Origin: Chrysogorgia sp. JL179-B06
Lineage: Eukaryota > Cnidaria > Anthozoa > Scleralcyonacea > Chrysogorgiidae
Assembly: GCA_035772405.1 (NCBI GenBank)
Contig: JAYKKM010000047.1
Coordinates: 6,688,501 to 6,752,500, forward strand
Length of the DNA: 64,000 bases
Reading direction: 5' to 3'
Positions within the stretch are counted from its first letter, which is position 1. The number at the start of each line of letters is the position of its first letter. A program made the position numbers and the translations under genes. A model generated the notes under the pieces. It did no database searches. It was not told where the DNA came from and saw only the letters and a list, made by a program, of their open reading frames with translations. This document shows, piece by piece, positions 21,479-32,363 of this stretch.

Positions 21479-21808
21479 ATGTATCCAGGTGTTCTTTTCA
21501 CGTTGTTCCTGATGTCAACCGTGTGTCAACAAAAGACTCCGAAGAAGGTTTACAAGAGCATATCAACAGAAATTTCGTCTTGTCGGCTTTGTAAGGCTGC
21601 TGTAGACGAGCGTCGATGCAGGAATTCGAATCGCACGAATGATTCGAATCGCACGAAAAGATTCGAATCGCACGAATGTAGAATACCCGTCCACCTTCGC
21701 TATTTGTATCTGTTGACAGCTAATAAAAGGGTAAAATTACAGAAAGTTCATCATATACAATTGCTTCGTTCTATCACAGGTTCTATTTTAAAACCCCATT
21801 TAATTTGA
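21479..21808 (+). CDS. Possible short secreted or Cys-containing ORF, unrecognised
   Basis: A 109-residue frame begins with a hydrophobic stretch (MYPGVLFTLFLMSTVCQQ) that could be a signal peptide, then KVYKSISTEISSCRLCKAAV. The middle is an in-frame repeat (NRTNDSNRTKRFES) written by three copies of GATTCGAATCGCACGAA, which suggests expansion inside an older ORF. It lies between the two inverted-repeat arms. I cannot name a family; it may be a decayed zinc-finger-type exon or chance. Confidence 0.25.
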   Translation: MYPGVLFTLFLMSTVCQQKTPKKVYKSISTEISSCRLCKAAVDERRCRNSNRTNDSNRTKRFESHECRIPVHLRYLYLLTANKRVKLQKVHHIQLLRSITGSILKPHLI

Positions 21809-21839
21809 TAACTATAAATAAACAAGTACACACAATATA

Positions 21840-22670
21840 AACCTACGACATTATATTTAAAGAGATTTTAGAGCAACCTTGGTTTGTATAAATGTTGACG
21901 CGCGCCGCGGTTTAATACCGTATGCATAGCCACTGCCTTGTCTTTAACGTACTGCTTGAGCTTTATAGACGGATAAACTGGTTACTCGTCAGCGAATATA
22001 AAGGTTAAACTACTATGAGAATGGTTGTAGCTGTTGATATACCAATATCTCTCTATAATATGCCAATTGATCAATTTATCCTTCGCAAAAAGCAATCCAG
22101 GACTGAAGATGAAAAATCAAAGACTTTCCATAAGTACCAGTGGGAAGAATACAAAGCACATCCTTCATTAAATAAGTATATTCGAGGCAGATAAAATACT
22201 ATTTAATCGAAATTTTGAACGGTATGTTTTAGTTAAGAAATTTGACACCGAGTTCGGTCACTGTCATATTTATAATGTCAACAAAACTTTTATAATATAA
22301 TTTCATATTTATAATGTTAAATAAAACTTACAATATTTTCGATATATCCGTAACTTTTCCATCAATACAATTATACAAATCTTGTGAAGAATTTTCTTGG
22401 CTTTCTTTTGCGCTATATTTTACCTGGCCAGCTACTATATTTTTTGCATTGTTCGCGAAGAAATCATTCGTGAAAGTGACCCTGGTTCGAAATATGTTCG
22501 AAGCTCTTGACTTTTTTGTGAATTATTTTGAATTTTGTGTTTCGTTTCGTCGTTTTGTTTGGTTTCGTCCTTTCGCTTCTTTCGTTTCGCTTGTTTCGTT
22601 CGTTTCGTCGTTTCGGGTTTTAGTACATGCCATTCGATTCGACCCTCCCTTCCCAAGATAATATTATTGG
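21840..22670. other. No gene seen; TTTCGT-rich low complexity
   Basis: 22,535-22,620 is rich in TTTCG(T/C)TT units. The long frames across it on both strands are compositional. Elsewhere there is no recognisable coding sequence. Confidence 0.5.
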
Positions 22671-22763
22671 CATACACGTGGCACCCAGAATCTGGGTGCC
22701 ACGTGACCAGCCTCAGCCAGGGTCTCTTCGCAGCGAGCGTGGGGGGCGGCGGCGAGCGGAGAT

Positions 22764-22865
22764 GTAAAGCCTTCTTACCAAACAAAGGTTGCATCGTTTC
22801 GCTACTATATACTCGTCTCCATGCATATATTTAGATAGTTCAGCTCTGTGTAAACGTAATATTGG
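22764..22865 (-). pseudogene. PLE GIY-YIG 3' fragment (second copy)
   Basis: The sequence corresponding to 14,250-14,350 (ACAAAGGTTGCATCGTTTCG, then CGTCTCCATGCATATATTTA) recurs here, truncated. It supports the 14-kb/22-kb segmental duplication. Confidence 0.55.
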
Positions 22866-23164
22866 ACGATTCTTCGGTCGGTCAGGGAGTTTAATTACAA
22901 CCTCGTTATCAAGTAGCATTTGCCGGTGTTGGTCCTGGAGACGATGTTGGGAATTTCACGCCATTCTCGTTCCCAGACCCTACGCGGCCCGCCACATAAC
23001 GCAATCAAAGTCAGTTGTACTTTACGTCCTTCAACCTTTGGTCAAGATTAGTAAACCTCATGGTTTCCTTTCTCGTTCATGTAAACGTTTCTTAGTAATT
23101 ATAGTCACTATAACGTTAAGTACTATATGGCAATTAGCTAAAAATTATTCATTTCATTTCATAT

Positions 23165-23325
23165 TTGGAATTTCACTCGATCAAACTATACATGTTCTAA
23201 GGATTTATGGTGAAGGAAAATTTCGAGTGTTGGAATAAAATATATGCATTTTAAGACCAAACAGGGACCAGTTGCAACAAATGTAACGTCAAGGCCTTTC
23301 GGCTGAACCCGCGACGTGATGTCAA
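23165..23325 (-). mobile_element. tRNA-Ala-derived SINE, truncated
   Basis: AAGGATTTATGGTGAAGG, TTAAGACCAAAC and GGACCAGTTGC are present. The tRNA head is cut after GGCCTTTCGGCTGAACCCGC. Confidence 0.8.
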
Positions 23326-23915
23326 TATATTTCAGTTTTTTTTTTTTCCATCATTGCATCAACATATACATTCTACCGTAGGCGATTGAAAAAGCGCCAC
23401 TCTCCTGACCGACTTCTTTGACGAGATACTCATCTATTACTAGGAGTTCTTATCAGAAGTGAAATGCTGCCTCTGGACTGACAGGAGCAGTTCATGGTAC
23501 GAGGTTGGAGCAGTGTTCAGGATCACTGATCAGGCATGCCAGCAGAATGATGCCAGAAATTTAAATATACAGAAAATAGACTGTAGAATCTACACCACAT
23601 ATCAAGGCGACCATATAGCCTTGTAATATTAAAATAACAAACGGTAATCATATATGGCGCGTTTATGTCAAAATTCAATGTTTGAACGCCATACATCTAA
23701 TTCGAACAACATTTACTCGAAAGAGCAAGCCATAAATTTTCTATGATCAAGCGACCCTTCTGCCAAATAGAACTTCACGTTTGTAATATTTGCTGGCGGT
23801 CGTGCGGTCATATTTCAAATCAAACAAACGAACGGGAATAGGCGTTAACTCGGACTACAGGCTACTTGGGCTTGTGTATGACTGTATGTAAAAGTACGCA
23901 GCCGGCAGCACAACG
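23326..23915. other. No gene seen
   Basis: No ORF or recognised repeat; unassigned insertion relative to copy 1 of the segmental duplication. Confidence 0.45.
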
Positions 23916-23917
23916 TA

Positions 23918-24295
23918 TGAATATACCGCAATTTGAAAGGCAACGAATGACGGAATGAGGCTATGAGCTATGTTTATATTGAAGTAAAAGCTAATATATT
24001 GTAAGCAATGATAGTATTAAATTTGGACAATTGGATATCTAAATGTAAACAATGTCGAACTGCGAACTATGTTGAACCGTGTAGCTTTGTTTTTTCAATA
24101 GAAACTAATGTCACATCCACTTTAACTTGTGCAGCAGCTACAGGCATGTAAAAGTACTTTTAACATTTAAATGTAGCGCTCTGTGGAAATCCCGCGCTTG
24201 ACGAATGACATATCACGAATATCAAGGCATGTTCGATATTGCGCTTTTTTAAAAACAACTAAGTAAGGTAGCACAATAACGTTTACGTATATTTC
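23918..24295. repeat. Segmental duplication, copy 2 (distal block)
   Basis: Matches 14,701-15,060 with a few indels. Confidence 0.8.
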
Positions 24296-26905
24296 CTGCA
24301 TTCTAAGCGGTGATTTTTCAGCTCAAAGGTTTATAAAATTTCATATTTTGGACCGTTTCTCTTTATATCAGAGCGCATCAGCATGCCTACGAACTTCGCA
24401 CGCAGGCTAGCCCGCCCTCAACCCTCCCAATGCATAACGCCTGACACGCAAATTTTAATGTAAACAGTAAACACTCAGAGGAGGTTGGACAGCAACGCGC
24501 AAAGGATCATGGTTAGCTGGCTTTATTTTCCGCGCGGTTGTCATTTGGGCTCGGGCTGTTTCGAAGGTATCATCTCCCGAAGATGGACGCTTTTGATACT
24601 CAAGGATGTCAGGCTGGAATTTGTGCTGAAGAGAGCGTGATATACCTCTATTGTTGCGATTCTGCTTACGAATTCTCTTTCACTATGCGTAGTTCGCCAT
24701 TTTAAAGTTTGAACGGGCATTTCTGTCAACATTTTAGTTTTCTAAATTCTGTCTGAAAGACGAAATGTGTGTTTATATTCGAGCGTTTATATACAGCGAA
24801 TGTATATATTAAAGCAAGTATGTTATTCAAGTGTGTTATTAAACGTGTGTTATTCAAAGTGAAACAAGTGTATTATTTTTAGTATTTTCAGATTAAATTG
24901 TATTCCTAAATAAAAATGGTACTCTACTGTAATATAAACATATGCACTTGTACATATTCTGGCTTAGAAAATGTGTTGATCATGAACAAGTATTGTGATA
25001 GTCTTGGTTATAATTGGTATCTAATCATTCTGGTACATCCCAACTGTATAGGTGATTTATATGTAGTAATGTACCTGTATTTATTAATTAAATGTTGCAT
25101 AAATTCAGTGTATATGCCAAAAGTAATATTTAATGCACTTTATTAATTTGTTTTGAGATTACATGACCAATGATTTATTACCAATCAATTCTGCAAGCAA
25201 TACTTGCTCTAATCATGTCCTCTATGTATATATTACTTTGTTAACTTGTTACTCTAAAATCCTCTTTTGAAAATCCTGAAGTGCAGATAATTCCTGCAAT
25301 GTAAGAGTTGGCACAATAATAGTATGCACTAGGAATTGAACCTAGTAGCCTTCAATTAAGGCTCCAACCATGGCATACCGAAAAGGCCTTAGCTGCCTTA
25401 TAGCATGAAAAGCATTCCTGAGATAAGAATAACAATTATCTACAATAATTATAGTAAAGCAACATATACAAAATGTTGATACCAGATGTTGATATACCAA
25501 ATGTTGATACCAAATGTTGATACTTTACTTACCAGTATACCTTTAGAAAGGCCAGCAAAATTATATTATGTTTGGTATAGATCTAGTAGCAAGTTATAGT
25601 AAACTATAGGCATAACTCATAAGCATAGAAAATAGAAATGATGTGAGAGGCAGATCAGTACTGCATGCAAAGTAGAACAATCCAAAATCTAAAAAGGAAC
25701 TTCATAAACCCAAACCAAATTTTCCCAAAGCCTACAGCAGGTCTTCGTTTTGGTATTTTTTCCCAGGTGTTTGACAAATTGGTGGAGCATGATCCCTTTT
25801 TGTGCCATCAGATATATTAATCTATAAGCCTAGAAAAGAAACTAACCTCAAGAAGCAAAAATTCTTATGTTTACATATCTTCAGATCCTCGAAGACAACC
25901 AGATACCATCCCAAAATCCAAATTTAAATATATAAAAATAGCCAAATAACAAACTTCACACGTTGAATATTCTTCTAGAACTCAGTTAACATTTACCCTA
26001 AAGAATAAAGCTGGGACTTCCGAAATTCTTAAAAAAAAATACATTTTATAGGTGCAATGTCCCCTCAAATACGAGGCGCCATCTCGGTAAAAGCTGAAAA
26101 TACTACGACCGATTCAAAGACGAATAACTTGAAAACGGTCGAGGGGTCAAGGGGGGTCGTTCGGATAGAATCAAAGATTAGACATTTGTTTAACTCATTA
26201 TGCAAAAATTAGAGAAATCGAACCATGGGAATTCGAGATTTTTTAGTTTGAATATTGTTGACAAACACGGACTCGGGTCATCACGTGGCGACGATACGAC
26301 CTACATAAATGATCAAAACAAGGTAGAAAAAATACATCTACCTTACAAAATCCTGCAGATATAGATAGCCCAATAATAGTTTAAACAGTATCGCTGCCTT
26401 TTAAAAGGAAAATTTGAATAACAATAGTAAAATATGCGGTATTTCTGCGTCCAATGCAAATTTTTCAGCCGATCAACTTCGCGCAAACGATGAGAAAATA
26501 AAGCAATTTCATTGGTCGAGATATGCACGTGACAGCTGTCCACCCTCCTCTGGTAAACACTATTTTTTCTAATATCTGTTCGATTGAAGGTCTTCGTGTG
26601 ACAAAACGTTTATAAAAATCAACGGCTAGGTATACGAAACATATCTTTTACGAAATTATATCGCTTTAATGGACATAAAAGCATTGAATCACCGGGTAAA
26701 CGTCGAATAGATCTTGAAGCCATGTCCTTTGATTTTAATTTAAAGACAAGGTTTGGGTACTTTACTTGCTTACGCATTTTCTCATATAACATCTGATATT
26801 CATATTTTAAGTAGACGAAACGTACATCGTTCGATTCGCCAGATTCAAGTGATCATTTCGATATAGAATTTATTTAAATCAGACAAAAACAACGTTTCAT
26901 AATAA
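24296..26905. other. Unassigned region without a convincing gene
   Basis: AT-rich sequence with only short frames. A triple GTTGATACCA(A/G)ATGTTGATA repeat lies at 25,471-25,525. A GC-richer stretch at 26,060-26,320 could be a promoter, but no exon can be tied to it. Apart from the tRNA-like piece at 25,321 I see no RNA gene. Confidence 0.4.
25321..25379 (-). tRNA. tRNA-like sequence, probably a pseudogene
   Basis: On the minus strand GTATGCC...TGCATAC gives a 6/7 acceptor stem, CTAGG TTCAATT CCTAG a perfect T arm with B box, and GCCTTAATTGAAGGC an anticodon-like stem-loop with a too-short loop. The D arm is weak. A functional nuclear tRNA is unlikely. Confidence 0.35.
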
Positions 26906-26910
26906 TTATA

Positions 26911-27237
26911 TTACGGAGTCTCACACAGCGTAATAATATTTTCCTGTCCTTCGCCCTTCGGGGCTGTCCATTCCGTCTTCATGATTGATCTCTCATTCGT
27001 GCTTCTGTCGTCTTGGAGAGAATCTTTGCAATGGTTTGCCGGTTTACAATTCTCGGTAAACATTTTCAACTGCGATTCATTGCCAATAAAACGAAAGAAA
27101 GACGAATGGCCAAGAACCGGTATTGGTCGCTGTCCAACAAGAAGATTTTTCTCATTGATGTTTCGAACCGAAAACGGTTTTCTAAGCAGTTCACAAACAA
27201 GGACTGTTTGGACAGAATCAGAGCTCGTTGATGCCAT
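26911..27237 (-). CDS. Possible first exon, unrecognised (weakly transposase-like)
   Basis: A 108-residue frame starting MASTSSDSVQTVLVCELLRK and continuing RNINEKNLLVGQRPIPVL. The pattern LL-K-F-R-EKN-G-RP-P-L recalls the N-terminus of hAT-related ZMYM1-like transposases, but the TTF-type zinc region that should follow is absent. An antisense frame of 92 codons overlaps, so chance cannot be excluded. Confidence 0.25.
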   Translation of the reverse strand: MASTSSDSVQTVLVCELLRKPFSVRNINEKNLLVGQRPIPVLGHSSFFRFIGNESQLKMFTENCKPANHCKDSLQDDRSTNERSIMKTEWTAPKGEGQENIITLCETP

Positions 27238-27346
27238 GATAAATCAAGGATCTCCTTAAACAGACGCACTGTGCAGTCAGGCCATAGTTGGTAAGGCGGA
27301 AAGCTAATATTTTGGGCTATCAGGCTATGGTCATGCTCATCCAAAA

Positions 27347-27454
27347 TAGCATGACCAGCTTGTCTAAAATAGGCAAACTGAGCATGCGTCAAGTGCCGTC
27401 AACCAATCATATTTCGAGAATAAGCATGACTGTTCATATAGCTGGTCATGCTAT
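27347..27454. repeat. Inverted repeat ATAGCATGACCAGCT
   Basis: 15-bp arms at about 27,347-27,361 and 27,440-27,454. Additional GCATGA(C/G) motifs repeat through 27,330-27,475. MITE-like. Confidence 0.6.
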
Positions 27455-27480
27455 TCACAAAGAGCATGACTTGGGCCGGG

Positions 27481-27560
27481 GCAAGGCAATCTCGTACCCA
27501 GAGCCTGCGATCCCCCTGTCCTGCGGAGGGGAAACGGAGGCTCTGGGGAACTCCGATGAA
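27481..27560. repeat. MITE-like hairpin (CTCGTACCCAGAGCC)
   Basis: CAGAGCCTGCGATCCCC and GGGGAAACGGAGGCTCTGG form imperfect arms. The start resembles the CTCGTACCCAGGGTC end at 21,200, so both may be relatives. Confidence 0.45.
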
Positions 27561-27811
27561 ACTCGTCATTTGATTGGTTGATGCTGAGCTCTCGCACCAG
27601 TTTCTTTAGGAGCTAATTACTCGAGCGAAGTTTTGCATTTTCGAATCGCGGTTCAAAAATAAACAGTTATTTTCAGAACTATGGCTGGTAAAGATTTATT
27701 CGCTACACCTGCAACACATAATTATACACGACAGACTCAAAATACAATTGAACACATGAAATAAGTTAAAACTTAAAACTATTATTAATATTATTCTCGC
27801 TTCGTCGCCAA

Positions 27812-28171
27812 ACAAACATCCGCTTGGTAGACCACGCTTTCTGACAGGCATTTCTTCTCGATTGGGCATTCGTCTGGTCGTCTGCAGTTGCATTCGTTTG
27901 TGTTTTGAGTGTTCGTTTGTTGTTTAGTGTGTTGGTTGAGTATTTTGTTGTTATGTTGGGAAATAAAAGATTTCATGTTAGGTAGGCAGCTGTAACTGAC
28001 TCGTACAGTATGTCGGTTGAATATGCTATATAGTTTGTTGGAAGGGGGGAAATGTTTGTCAAGTAGTGATAGAAAGTCTCGCCCTATGTTCGTTTGAACG
28101 TTCTTACTAAAAGGTGGGTTATACCAAATAGCGTTGCGTTGTCTGTTCCGTTTTCGTTGCTGATTATAGTT
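27812..28171 (-). pseudogene. PLE 1, minus copy, downstream part (split by the big transposon)
   Basis: The minus frame carries the region before the endonuclease: YNPPFSKNV-like, then NMKSFISQHNNKILNQ, ECNCRRPDECPIEKKC (zinc-binding Cys) and SESVVYQADV. It ends at about 27,812 where PLE similarity stops, so the GIY-YIG tail is missing. Its upstream half continues at 44,219; the composite transposon was inserted between them. The same peptide occurs in the plus copy at 46,160-46,320. Confidence 0.85.
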
Positions 28172-28177
28172 AGGGTA
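28172..28177. other. Target-site duplication AGGGTA (left)
   Basis: Identical to 44,213-44,218. The uninterrupted target is visible as CTACCCTAACTATAATCAGC in the PLE plus copy near 45,955. Confidence 0.95.
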
Positions 28178-29190
28178 TATGAGGCGCCAGGTGTAAAAAA
28201 ATTATTTAACACATTTTAGTGTTCAATTTTTCATGGTTTACAAACAATCACAAAAAATTGTTGATTATTTACAAATAATCATTCTAAAACATTTTGATTA
28301 TTTACAAACAAACATTTTCACAATTATGATTATTTACAAACAAACATGCTTCACAGAATGCTTCTTTATAAATAATCATTTCACGCCAAATGCTTATTTG
28401 GAAACAATCAAACTCACGCGAATGCTTCTTTATAAACAATCATTCGCTGCCATTTGATTGTTTATAAACAAGCATTCCTTACCAAGTGCTTATTTATAAA
28501 CAATCATTTTCACCAAATGCTTCAATGCAAATAAGCATTCTTCACGAAATGTTTATTTATAATTTTTCACGTTACGGCCCGTGGTTAACGATATATAGCA
28601 AACATCTCTGTGTAAACAACTCATTTTTATATGTTTCATTTACTTGCCAGCCACAACAACGAAGAAAATCGATTCTATATAAACAATGTTTTTCGCATGT
28701 AAATAATGCTTATATGCAAAGAAGCAATTGTTTATTTACATATAAGCAGTTTGAATTATATGCGCAACTTATATGCGCAGTACCCAAGATTATTCTGTCA
28801 CGTGCGATTGCATCGTAGACTGACTGGTGTGGAATATTCTGTCGTAATTATAGGCAATTTAGTCTCCGTAAACGTTTCGTTGTTTGTGCAAATGAGTAAT
28901 CTTAATACAGAGGAGTTAGGCAGGATTGTCGCAAACGCTGTGTCAAATTTTCTGAGTCATTCTGGTCAAAACAACGACATTACCGAGGTAAGGATCATGT
29001 GTCAATGTAAAGATTAACGTTTGCCTGTATTATTTTCATTATTTCCTTTCATTAACTGGGTTGTAAGCTTGATGACATGCTTTGTTTTCTCAACGTACAG
29101 CCTGGGACTAACACGGGACGTCTGTTGAGAACCGTGAATACGAGCGAGTCGACTGGTACAACTCGCCAAACGAGGCCTACCATCGGTGTA
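28178..29190 (+). repeat. Long terminal inverted repeat (left), about 1 kb
   Basis: Inverted copy at about 43,201-44,212. A third copy lacking its outer 420 bases lies at 37,454-38,060 and diverges after ACTCGCCAAACGAGGC. The first 350 bases are subterminal palindromes; then come a leader, the ATG exon, intron 1 and the start of exon 2, so the repeat carries promoter and coding start for both genes (inference from splice frames). Confidence 0.85.
28225..28560. repeat. Subterminal palindrome array (TGATTRTTTAYAAAYAATCA)
   Basis: About a dozen units such as TGATTATTTACAAATAATCA and CAATCATTC/AAGCATTC spaced about 25-35 bases. Many are palindromic. Mirror array at 43,830-44,160. They are likely transposase-binding sites. 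Confidence 0.8.
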
Positions 29191-31180
29191 ACATCGGATG
29201 TATATCATAACGACGCAACTTATCCCGATTCCTCGACTTTGAGTGGAAATGCGGAGACGGTTGTCGAACCCAGGTATTATTTAAAAATACAAAGTATATT
29301 AATATCAAAATCAGTGGCTTAGAGGGTATTTTCCGGAAGAAAAACCTTGTCGGGGGGGGGGGGGGGGGGGGGTAGGGGAGTAGTGATATGGCAGAAAACA
29401 AGGATTTTTTGAGCGCAAGGCGAGGATTTTGTAGTTTTGGAGATGTCTCCGATATTGCATATTGTATTGCAAATAGTTTCCAAGAGATTCCACAAAATAC
29501 TGTACTGAGAAGTTACAGATCATGAACATGAACACCATATCCCTCTCATGTAATTCAACTCCTGAAAATATAAATATCAGACAACTTAATCTATAAATAT
29601 CATAATACGAAAATTAATTGCGTGCTGTTATATTCAACCAGTGGCACTGTTGAAGGGGAGTATGTGAGTTAGTGTGAAATTCAATAAGAAACATGTGGGG
29701 TGGGGAATAATTAATTTAATTAGTTTTACTTCTAAGAAAATTTTTCTAATGTTTCGTTCTGCAAAACTTAGGTCATTCACCTGACAATATGCCTGTCTGT
29801 TAGAATTAGTTTGAGATTTCAAAATTTACCAGGGAGGTATGTCCCCCAGACCACCCTAAATTTCACACACCCACCCCCCTTAACATGACAGTCCTACCAG
29901 CACTACTGTGTTCAATTATTACTAACATTACAAATGGACTAAATAAGTCCTTGCAATTTTTAGATTTTTAAAATAAATGAGCTGCTTTATTTTAATCATG
30001 TCCTATTTTAAATATTTCAACACTTGTAGGGCTGTTGGAAGACCTAAAAAGCATGTTGATGTTGAGCAAGTCGAAGAGATGCTAGCACTTGGTTATGAAA
30101 TTACACAAATTTCAAGTCTCCTTGGCATTTCAAGACCTACATTATACAAATTGATGAAGGATGCGAACATTAACCAAGCAGGTCGCCTCTCAAACATATC
30201 AGATAGTGAATTAGATGATCGCCTTACACACATTAAGAATTCCCACCCAAATGCTGGAGAAGTTATGGTTACTGGGCATTTAAGAGCACAAGGAATAACT
30301 GTTAAAAGGTCTACTTTAAGGTCATCACTCCACAGAGTTGACCCTGAAGGTTGTGGTAGAGAGGCGAAGGACTCGCTTGCGGCATCGTGTGTATGACAAC
30401 CCTTCTCCTAACTATGTGTGGCACATTGATGGCAATCATAAATTGATCAGGTGGGGAATTGTGATCCATGTCACCATTGATGGATTCAGCAGACTGGTTA
30501 CATTTGCAGAAGCCTCAAATAACAACAGATCAGCTACTGTCCTAGATCACTTCAAAAGAGCCATTGACTTATATAGCAGACCTCTTCGGGTTAGAACTGA
30601 TCATGGAGGAGAAAATGTTCAAGTTTGGCAGAACATGGTAACAGCAAATGGTGACCGAAGTGTGATTGTTGGTAGTTCAGTACGTAACCAACGTGTAGAA
30701 CGTTTTAATCTTGATGTCAATGTTAATGTTACCAGGCCATTTTCTGCAACATTCCGTGACCTAGAGTTTGAAGGTAACTTGGACTCATCGAATGATACAG
30801 ACATGTTTTGTTTACAGTATGTTTATATTCCTCGCATCAATCAAGTAGTGAGGGAATTTATAGCAGCCCATAACCATCATGCAATTTCAACTGAAGGTTC
30901 ATCTACACCTTTGCAATTATTTTATGCTTATAGACATTTAACAGAACTTCATAGTTCTTCAATGCATTGTGATCCCTATCCAGTTTTAAACGTGCAGCAA
31001 CTGATGGAAGATTCTCATAACCTTCCACATGTTGATGTACAAGGCAAGGAATGTCCTATACCACAAGGAAAATTGTTGGAACTTCAAAGAACAATCGACC
31101 CATTGGCCACATCTGCCTGCCAAGGAAAGGATTTGTACAATAGCACTGTTGAGTTTGTTGCCAGGTGTCTCATGGAATAG
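28892..31180 (+). pseudogene. IS3EU-like DDE transposase, left copy (one frameshift)
   Basis: Exon 1 28,892-28,987 (MSNLNTEELGRIVANAVSNF and 12 more), donor GAG|GTAAGG. Exon 2 29,101-29,273 (acceptor GTACAG, donor CCCAG|GTATTA). Exon 3 30,030-31,180 (acceptor CTTGTAG). Phases match at both junctions, giving VVEPR-AVGRPKKHVD across the last. Exon 3 encodes a helix-turn-helix (GRPKK...ISSLLGISRPTLYKLMKDA), a second IS3-type helical block (NSHPNAGEVMVTGHLRAQGI) and an rve integrase fold with the DDE triad in WHIDGNHK, RTDHGGEN and RNQRVERF. It would cut and paste the element. An extra T near 30,350 breaks exon 3 just before the catalytic core. Confidence 0.88.
29345..29372 (+). repeat. Poly(G) tract in transposase intron 2
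   Basis: About 22 G, mirrored as C at 43,023-43,041 with a different length. Confidence 0.9.
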
Positions 31181-31706
31181 TATTACAGTGTAATACATAA
31201 ATACATTGTAAATTGCTGCAAAATGGGCATAATGGGCAGATGGTAACTATATTGGAGAAAGGGTTAATAACGATTTATCTTTTGTTTATTTTTTTAATAT
31301 TTCTTGTTTTTAACTGTAATTTTGAACTTTATGTTATCAATTAAATTCTGATCCATTTGCTCTCACTTAAATGCTATTTACCGCTCTGGAAAATATTAAG
31401 TAGGATAGGAACAAACAGGAAAGTTTCCTTTGTGTTAAAGTCATTAGTTCCGCTCGAGAGCTCACAAGACAAAGAAAAACTTGTCTCTTTATAGGAAATT
31501 AGAGACCTCTCTGCAAACATTCGACACTAACATACACTCTATTTGGCTATGTACTAAACATGCTTATGCAATGATCAACGAGTTTTGGTGCTAGAGTGTA
31601 AACAATTAGTGTTGCTGAGCTGGTTCAGTTTCTGTAACTCTGTTTTTATTTCTACTTACTATTTTAAAACATTTCCGTCAAGAAATAAGAATACTTTGTC
31701 ACAGAG

Positions 31707-32363
31707 TAGGGGTGTACCGGAACCATTATTTTAAGATCCGGCCGGAACCGGATCTGACCGGAACTGAAAGAGAAATCCGGCCGGAACCGGGTTTGTTAAG
31801 CCATATATGGTTATATCATTATATGCTATTTTATCAAGAGCCGAGGGGGGGGGGGCAAAAGTTGGAATAAAAATATTGAATAATGTTAACGTAATTGTGT
31901 AAAACGTCTTCATGAAATGCTCATATTGCTCATGTATTTAAAACACAATCAGACAGACTGAAAGCTTTGCTTAATAAAACATTTGTGGTGTGTTCCACAA
32001 GATATTTATATATAACATTAATTGTGATTACGTCTGTTACACGTTTTAGCTTTTCGCCGTTTCTTGGTTCATTTTTTTATGATTTAAGTAACTGCATATT
32101 GGACTTGACTGGATGCCATGTTGTTTCTTGCTATTTATGTAAATTATACTTCACAGTTGTTGAAATGTGATCTGTATCATCTATTCAGTCTGTTTGATCG
32201 ATTGTTATTTAATAAATAAACTTGATATTCAATCTCTCTGAAAACGACAGAGTTCCGGTTCCGGCCATGCTTTTTTAATCAGTTCCGGCCGGAACCGGAT
32301 CTCCGAAAAATCAGAGTTCCGGCCGGAACTACCCGGCCGGAACCGAGTTCCGGTGCACCCCTA
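31707..32363. mobile_element. hAT-type non-autonomous element, 657 bp
   Basis: The terminal inverted repeats TAGGGGTGTACCGGAAC and GTTCCGGTGCACCCCTA (one mismatch) are flanked by the 8-bp duplication TCACAGAG (31,699-31,706 and 32,364-32,371). GGCCGGAACCGGAT-type repeats lie inside both ends. There is no ORF of note. It is inserted between the transposase and HECT genes of the left copy. Confidence 0.93.

Larger units (their letters stand above)
21212..22763. repeat. Inverted-repeat pair around 1.4 kb
   Basis: The left arm (21,212-21,281: GGTCTCCGATCTCCGCTCGC, CTGGCTGAGGCTGGTCACGT, GGCACCCAGATTCTGGGTGC) is inverted at 22,680-22,763. Each arm also holds the small hairpin GCACCCAG/CTGGGTGC. 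They could be the ends of one element or two MITE copies in opposite orientation; the target duplication could not be identified. Confidence 0.65.

Noticed and set aside
22535..22834. Phe/Val-rich or Lys/Thr-rich ORFs
   Set aside because: Produced by TTTCGT low-complexity sequence, open on both strands.
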